Part shown: positions 60,401-64,000 of the stretch, piece after piece
Numbering within the stretch: the stretch's first letter is position 1
How the letters are laid out: each line of letters begins with the position of its first letter
Assembly (NCBI GenBank): GCA_916610825.1
Contig: OU744446.1
Coordinates: forward strand, 38,850,261-38,914,260
DNA from: Haliclystus octoradiatus
Lineage: Eukaryota > Cnidaria > Staurozoa > Stauromedusae > Haliclystidae
DNA: 64,000 bases
Direction of reading: 5' to 3'
Position numbers and translations under genes: made by a program
Notes under the pieces: model-generated
Seen by the model: only the letters and a program-made list of their open reading frames with translations
Database searches by the model: none
Told to the model about the DNA's origin: nothing

Positions 60401-63400
60401 CAATAGGATATATTTGATCATGTAGCAACAAAGAATGATAAGTTCCTGTTTCTTCTTACACTTGTAATCTTGATAGGGTTTTCCAATTCGTTTTTTCTTT
60501 TGCCCGTACTGACGTCATTTTATTTTTGGAAAATAACATAATTTGGGATTTTTACAAAGAATATATTGTGTACATTTTATATGCTAGAATGAGATAGGTC
60601 TCAAGCTGTATCTATTATATGGACATGTTTGGCTCCTTGTAATGTAATCAATCAATCAATCAATCACATTTTCAAGTGCAAACAATTGAGTATTGATAGG
60701 TGTCAAGCAATCAAATGTTGTAAAACAGCTAACACTGTATTTAGTGTATATTCTATTACAAATGACATTACCTGTCTACAATGACCAAACTTTCTTAATC
60801 TTATAGTGATTGTTATACACAGGTTCTACTATGATTGGCGTATCTTTCACTCTCTTGTCTGATAGATTTACCAGAGAACAGGAGACAATCGCTTCAGTCT
60901 CATCATTGTAGATTTCAACAGTACCGATATCAATATCATGGATTATTTACGCAAGAGCTCACTGCCGAAGTAAGTTCAACATTTTTGAACTAGCAAATTA
61001 GTACAGTAAACCATTCTCAAAGAAATCTTTTATTTAATATTGGGTCATTTAATGTCAAATGCATCAGATTGACGAAGAAACTAGATTTTGATAACATTTG
61101 TAGAAATATTGTAACTTCTATCATATTTGAAATATGTTTTTCTTTGTAAGATACGGCCCAAATGGCGGAAATGGGTCAACTGCAAATGGCTATATTTTAC
61201 TGGCCCAAATAGTTTAACCCTTGTTGTTTGATAAAAAGTACAACATAGGCTACCAAATTGTTTTTGAAGGAGAGGGTAAAATTGTCACTATTTGTGAATA
61301 AGAAATGTGGTTATTTTGCACTCTATTGAATAAATTATTTGATTCATTGTGTTTCTAATTATGCTACATTTCAGCTATAAAGTTGTGCAAATGCATGGAC
61401 CGTTTCAAAGAGCACTTGGTTTGCAAGCTGGAGCAGATGCTATCAAAGTGAGCAGCAATGCTATGGTCTTACTCCAATGTGATATCATCTTTATTCCTTA
61501 GTTTTAAAGGGCAACTTGAACTAATAACTGTAATAGCAAATCACAATTACAGTAGGCCTACAGGATCAGGAAATTAAGAGCTCAAATATCCATAACTCAA
61601 AGCACTGGGCAAACAACGGCAACATTTGAAAATCCTTATTAAGATGAAATTCACTGTTCAGGTTGGAGATAGACTCTTTGTACAGTATTTATCAGCGTTT
61701 TCCATCTGTACCTGTATCTATATTTGATATATATAAGTATAAATATAATAATAGTAGAAATAGAAAGGAGTCAGAGACCACACATTCTTATACTGTTACT
61801 TCAAGTTTCATGCTTTTTAAAGCAATCATCAGACAGAAATAAACTATTAAAGTAGATATTAACTATTAAATAAACTAAATTAAATAAACTATATATATAT
61901 ATATATATAGTAATATCAAGGTACTTGTGTTGTCTTTGCTGTTTCAATAGTGCTCGATGCCATAAATGCAGAGCTGTTTAATAATTAATAAACGAAAAAA
62001 TCAGACATTCATATTTGCTACTATTAGTTTCACGCCAAGGCGATCATCAGGCAATTTAATCTGATTGTTATGTTATGAATGTCTGATTTTTTCGTTTATT
62101 AATTATTAAACAGCTCTGCATTTATGGCATCGAGCACTATTGAAACAGCAAAGACAACACAAGTACCTTGATATTACTATTAGTTTATTTAATTTAGTTT
62201 ATTTAATAGTTAATATCTACTTTAATAGTTTATTTATGTCTGATGATTGCTTTAAAAAGCACGAAACTTATAGTAACAATATAAAAATGTGTGGTCTCTG
62301 ACTCCTTTCTATTTCTATTATTATTATTATTTACAGCTCTGCCATTTATGACATTGATCACTCTATTTTTTGCCATTAGATAGTTACATCTAATAATAAT
62401 AAGTATAAATATATATAGATATTATATATAGTTTTATAGATAAGTAAGTTATTTGATTAGAACATTATTAGAATCGCCAGTCGTGGTTTGGAGAGGTTTC
62501 GATGTTCTTATTTTGCTCTTTCTGTTTTGCAAACAAAAGAAAATACTCTGTTTCAACTGTGTGAGTTTTACGTCTTTTCGTTTCGGGGTCAAATTTCACC
62601 AGTTGTCGAACTTTAAGAACACATCAACAACATTTATTATTGTCTGCCTTTGTTATTTAAATTAACCCAGCAACGCAGGGGCTGATTGGATCTAGTTCAG
62701 TATTAATTAAAGAACTTGTTGAATGATGTTTTTATTTTATTTCAGAATAAAGATGAAATTGTATTCATGTGTGATTTACATTTACAAATCCCTAACTCTC
62801 TAATAGAGAATACAAGAAAGGTAATAATATATAAATGTAAATAAATGATAATAAATAAGATATATAAATGTAAATGAATTATAAGATGTATAAAAAGTTA
62901 TAGCGCACAGTGTTGTCCTTACGAATAAGTCTTTTATTAGCCTACTGCATATGATGCGAAGAACAATTCAAGTCTATCAATACAGTACCACCATATTATG
63001 ATAGAATGCTATACAATTCAATAGTAACTAAAAACAATTGTGGCTACCACGTAGTCTGTAATTATACACAATAGATAACTGTTATTCAGGTATCTGCAGT
63101 TCCCATAATAAAATACGCTGAGAGATTTGGTAGTATTTATAGATCACAGATGTAGATGTATTTAGATGTCACAGGATTAGGATTTATCGTTTCACCACAA
63201 ACACGGTAAGCTAATAGATTTTAATCACTGGGGTGGTTGGTTAGTTGGTTAGTTGGTGTTTTAGAAACATGTGTGAGTTTAATGGCCAAAAGCCCTTACT
63301 GAATCAATTGTGCTCCTACCAGGGATTTACCCAAGAGTGGGGGGGGGGGGTGTTATCTTACTTATGGCTGGATTTTGCAATTTTTTATTAGGTTGCATAT

Positions 63401-63517
63401 TTTAGAAATGACGATTATATGGATTTTTTCTATTTAAGCATTGTATCCAAAATAAAATGGCGTATGCGCCAATGGTGAATCGTTTGGAGTGCGGATATAC
63501 CCCAGAATCGCCTCGTG
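54420..63517 (+). CDS. B4GALNT3/4-type beta-1,4-N-acetylgalactosaminyltransferase (3' end outside window)
   Basis: Golgi type II enzyme adding GalNAc to terminal GlcNAc. Exons: 54420-54588, 54701-54864, 56042-56228, 56841-57844, 58481-58536, 58676-58754, 58893-58914, 59055-59162, 60056-60105, 60866-60969, 61375-61447, 62746-62820, 63439-63517 (723 residues so far). The N-terminal tail and hydrophobic anchor ([17 protein letters not shown]) are followed by a T/S-rich stem. A PA14-type domain starts at [20 protein letters not shown] and includes [14 protein letters not shown]. Then comes a link region with [20 protein letters not shown]. The glycosyltransferase part begins in the later exons: [59 protein letters not shown] (metal-binding D-x-H), [13 protein letters not shown]. 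The last catalytic exons lie right of the window. An open stretch at about 55876-55993 looks coding but its phase does not fit and is left out. Confidence 0.9.
58226..58408. repeat. Miniature element with CAGTGAGACCTG / CAGGTTTTTACTG ends
   Basis: The ends form imperfect inverted repeats of about 28 bp including ATAACGACCACC. The interior repeats CTATAGTGGTCACTT. It is the most complete copy of the family scattered at 6100-6800, 46790-47000 and 56550-56670. It resembles pogo/Tigger-derived MITEs. It lies in an intron of the B4GALNT-type gene. Confidence 0.5.
59213..59599. repeat. MITE with TAAAGGCTGATTTCCAC ends
   Basis: TAAAGGCTGATTTCCACTAT at the left and its inverse GTGGAAACCAGCCTTAA at the right; 387 bp, no coding frame. 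It lies in an intron of the B4GALNT-type gene. Confidence 0.65.
61743..62332. repeat. Large inverted repeat (about 270-bp arms, 61-bp loop)
   Basis: The left arm 61743-62013 (TAGAAATAGAAAGGAGTCAG ... AATCAGACATTCAT) is repeated inverted at 62075-62332 with few differences apart from an AT-run length change. The flanking 62333-62380 repeats part of the inner sequence again (CAGCTCTGCCATTTATGACA). It lies in the intron between exons 61375-61447 and 62746-62820 of the glycosyltransferase gene. Confidence 0.85.
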
Positions 63518-64000
63518 GTATGTTTTATGATACATTCTGTATTATTTATTTCTCTAATCGAATGAATCCAACTAGATCCAATCGCACATGCTGCTCGTAA
63601 TTTCATGATCTTTTCACATTTTAAATCCCGAATATGGATGTTTACATGATTCTCAAACTTTTTTCATGGCTTAAAAAATTTGTCGTTTTCACATTTTCAT
63701 GGTGTTATCACAACACTTTCACAACATTTTCATGGTTTTGGTGTTGGTAGTGATACGAAAAACGTCGAGTTCCCAGGATCTAGGATCCCGAAAGTCTGGT
63801 AGGATTTAGCGTTCTCAATATCGTGACTTAACCTTTCCTCAGACCCTGCCTACCTAAAATGTTGAGTTTAATATTGTAATAGTATTTTGTTATATAATAT
63901 AATATATCATAACATTATATAATATTATATTACTTAATATTGAAATATTAAGGCAGCTATTGTTTAACAAAATCCAATTTGAATTGTTACTCTTATGCAC

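Overview
The window is animal nuclear DNA. It is AT-rich and carries intron-split genes with GT-AG junctions, receptor guanylate cyclase, Cys-loop receptor, astacin and MAM families, and many DNA transposons, LINEs and SINEs. Introns are mostly a few hundred bases to about 2 kb, and five to six host genes fit in 64 kb, so a fairly compact invertebrate genome is likely. A tunicate or another invertebrate deuterostome would fit, but nothing here fixes the phylum.

Layout. (1) 1-9869, + strand: 3' part of a receptor guanylate cyclase gene (end of ligand-binding domain, membrane segment, pseudokinase, cyclase). (2) 10301-20166, - strand: a BICRA/BICRAL (GLTSCR1-domain) chromatin-remodelling subunit, convergent with the cyclase; its introns hold a tRNA-derived SINE and several miniature transposons. 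(3) 20204-30168: a nested transposon block. A 1.26-kb miniature element with its own 9-bp target duplication was split by an 8.7-kb two-gene Mutator-like element (MULE) with 119-bp near-perfect terminal inverted repeats and a second 9-bp target duplication. The MULE carries a 962-aa transposase and a convergent gene for an HMG-box plus four C2H2 fingers. (4) 32019-37350, + strand: a complete nicotinic-type Cys-loop receptor subunit. (5) 37962-38405, - strand: a small coiled-coil protein. (6) 38809-53114, - strand: a 16-exon secreted astacin metalloprotease with the order astacin, TSP1, MAM, MAM, ILEI/FAM3-like, LamG-like; one intron hosts an antisense LINE with a CCCH zinc-finger ORF1. (7) 54420 to beyond the right edge, + strand: a B4GALNT3/4-type N-acetylgalactosaminyltransferase with a PA14 domain.

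The host genes do not form one pathway: cGMP signalling, chromatin remodelling, ligand-gated channel, extracellular protease and Golgi glycosylation. All gene models were built by reading exons through splice sites by eye with codon phase checked at each junction. In every model except the BICRA 5' end and one gap in the B4GALNT gene the phases close without frameshift.

The best candidates for something undescribed are the MULE with its HMG-box/zinc-finger partner gene, and the six-domain astacin protein with an internal cationic segment followed by nine aspartates.
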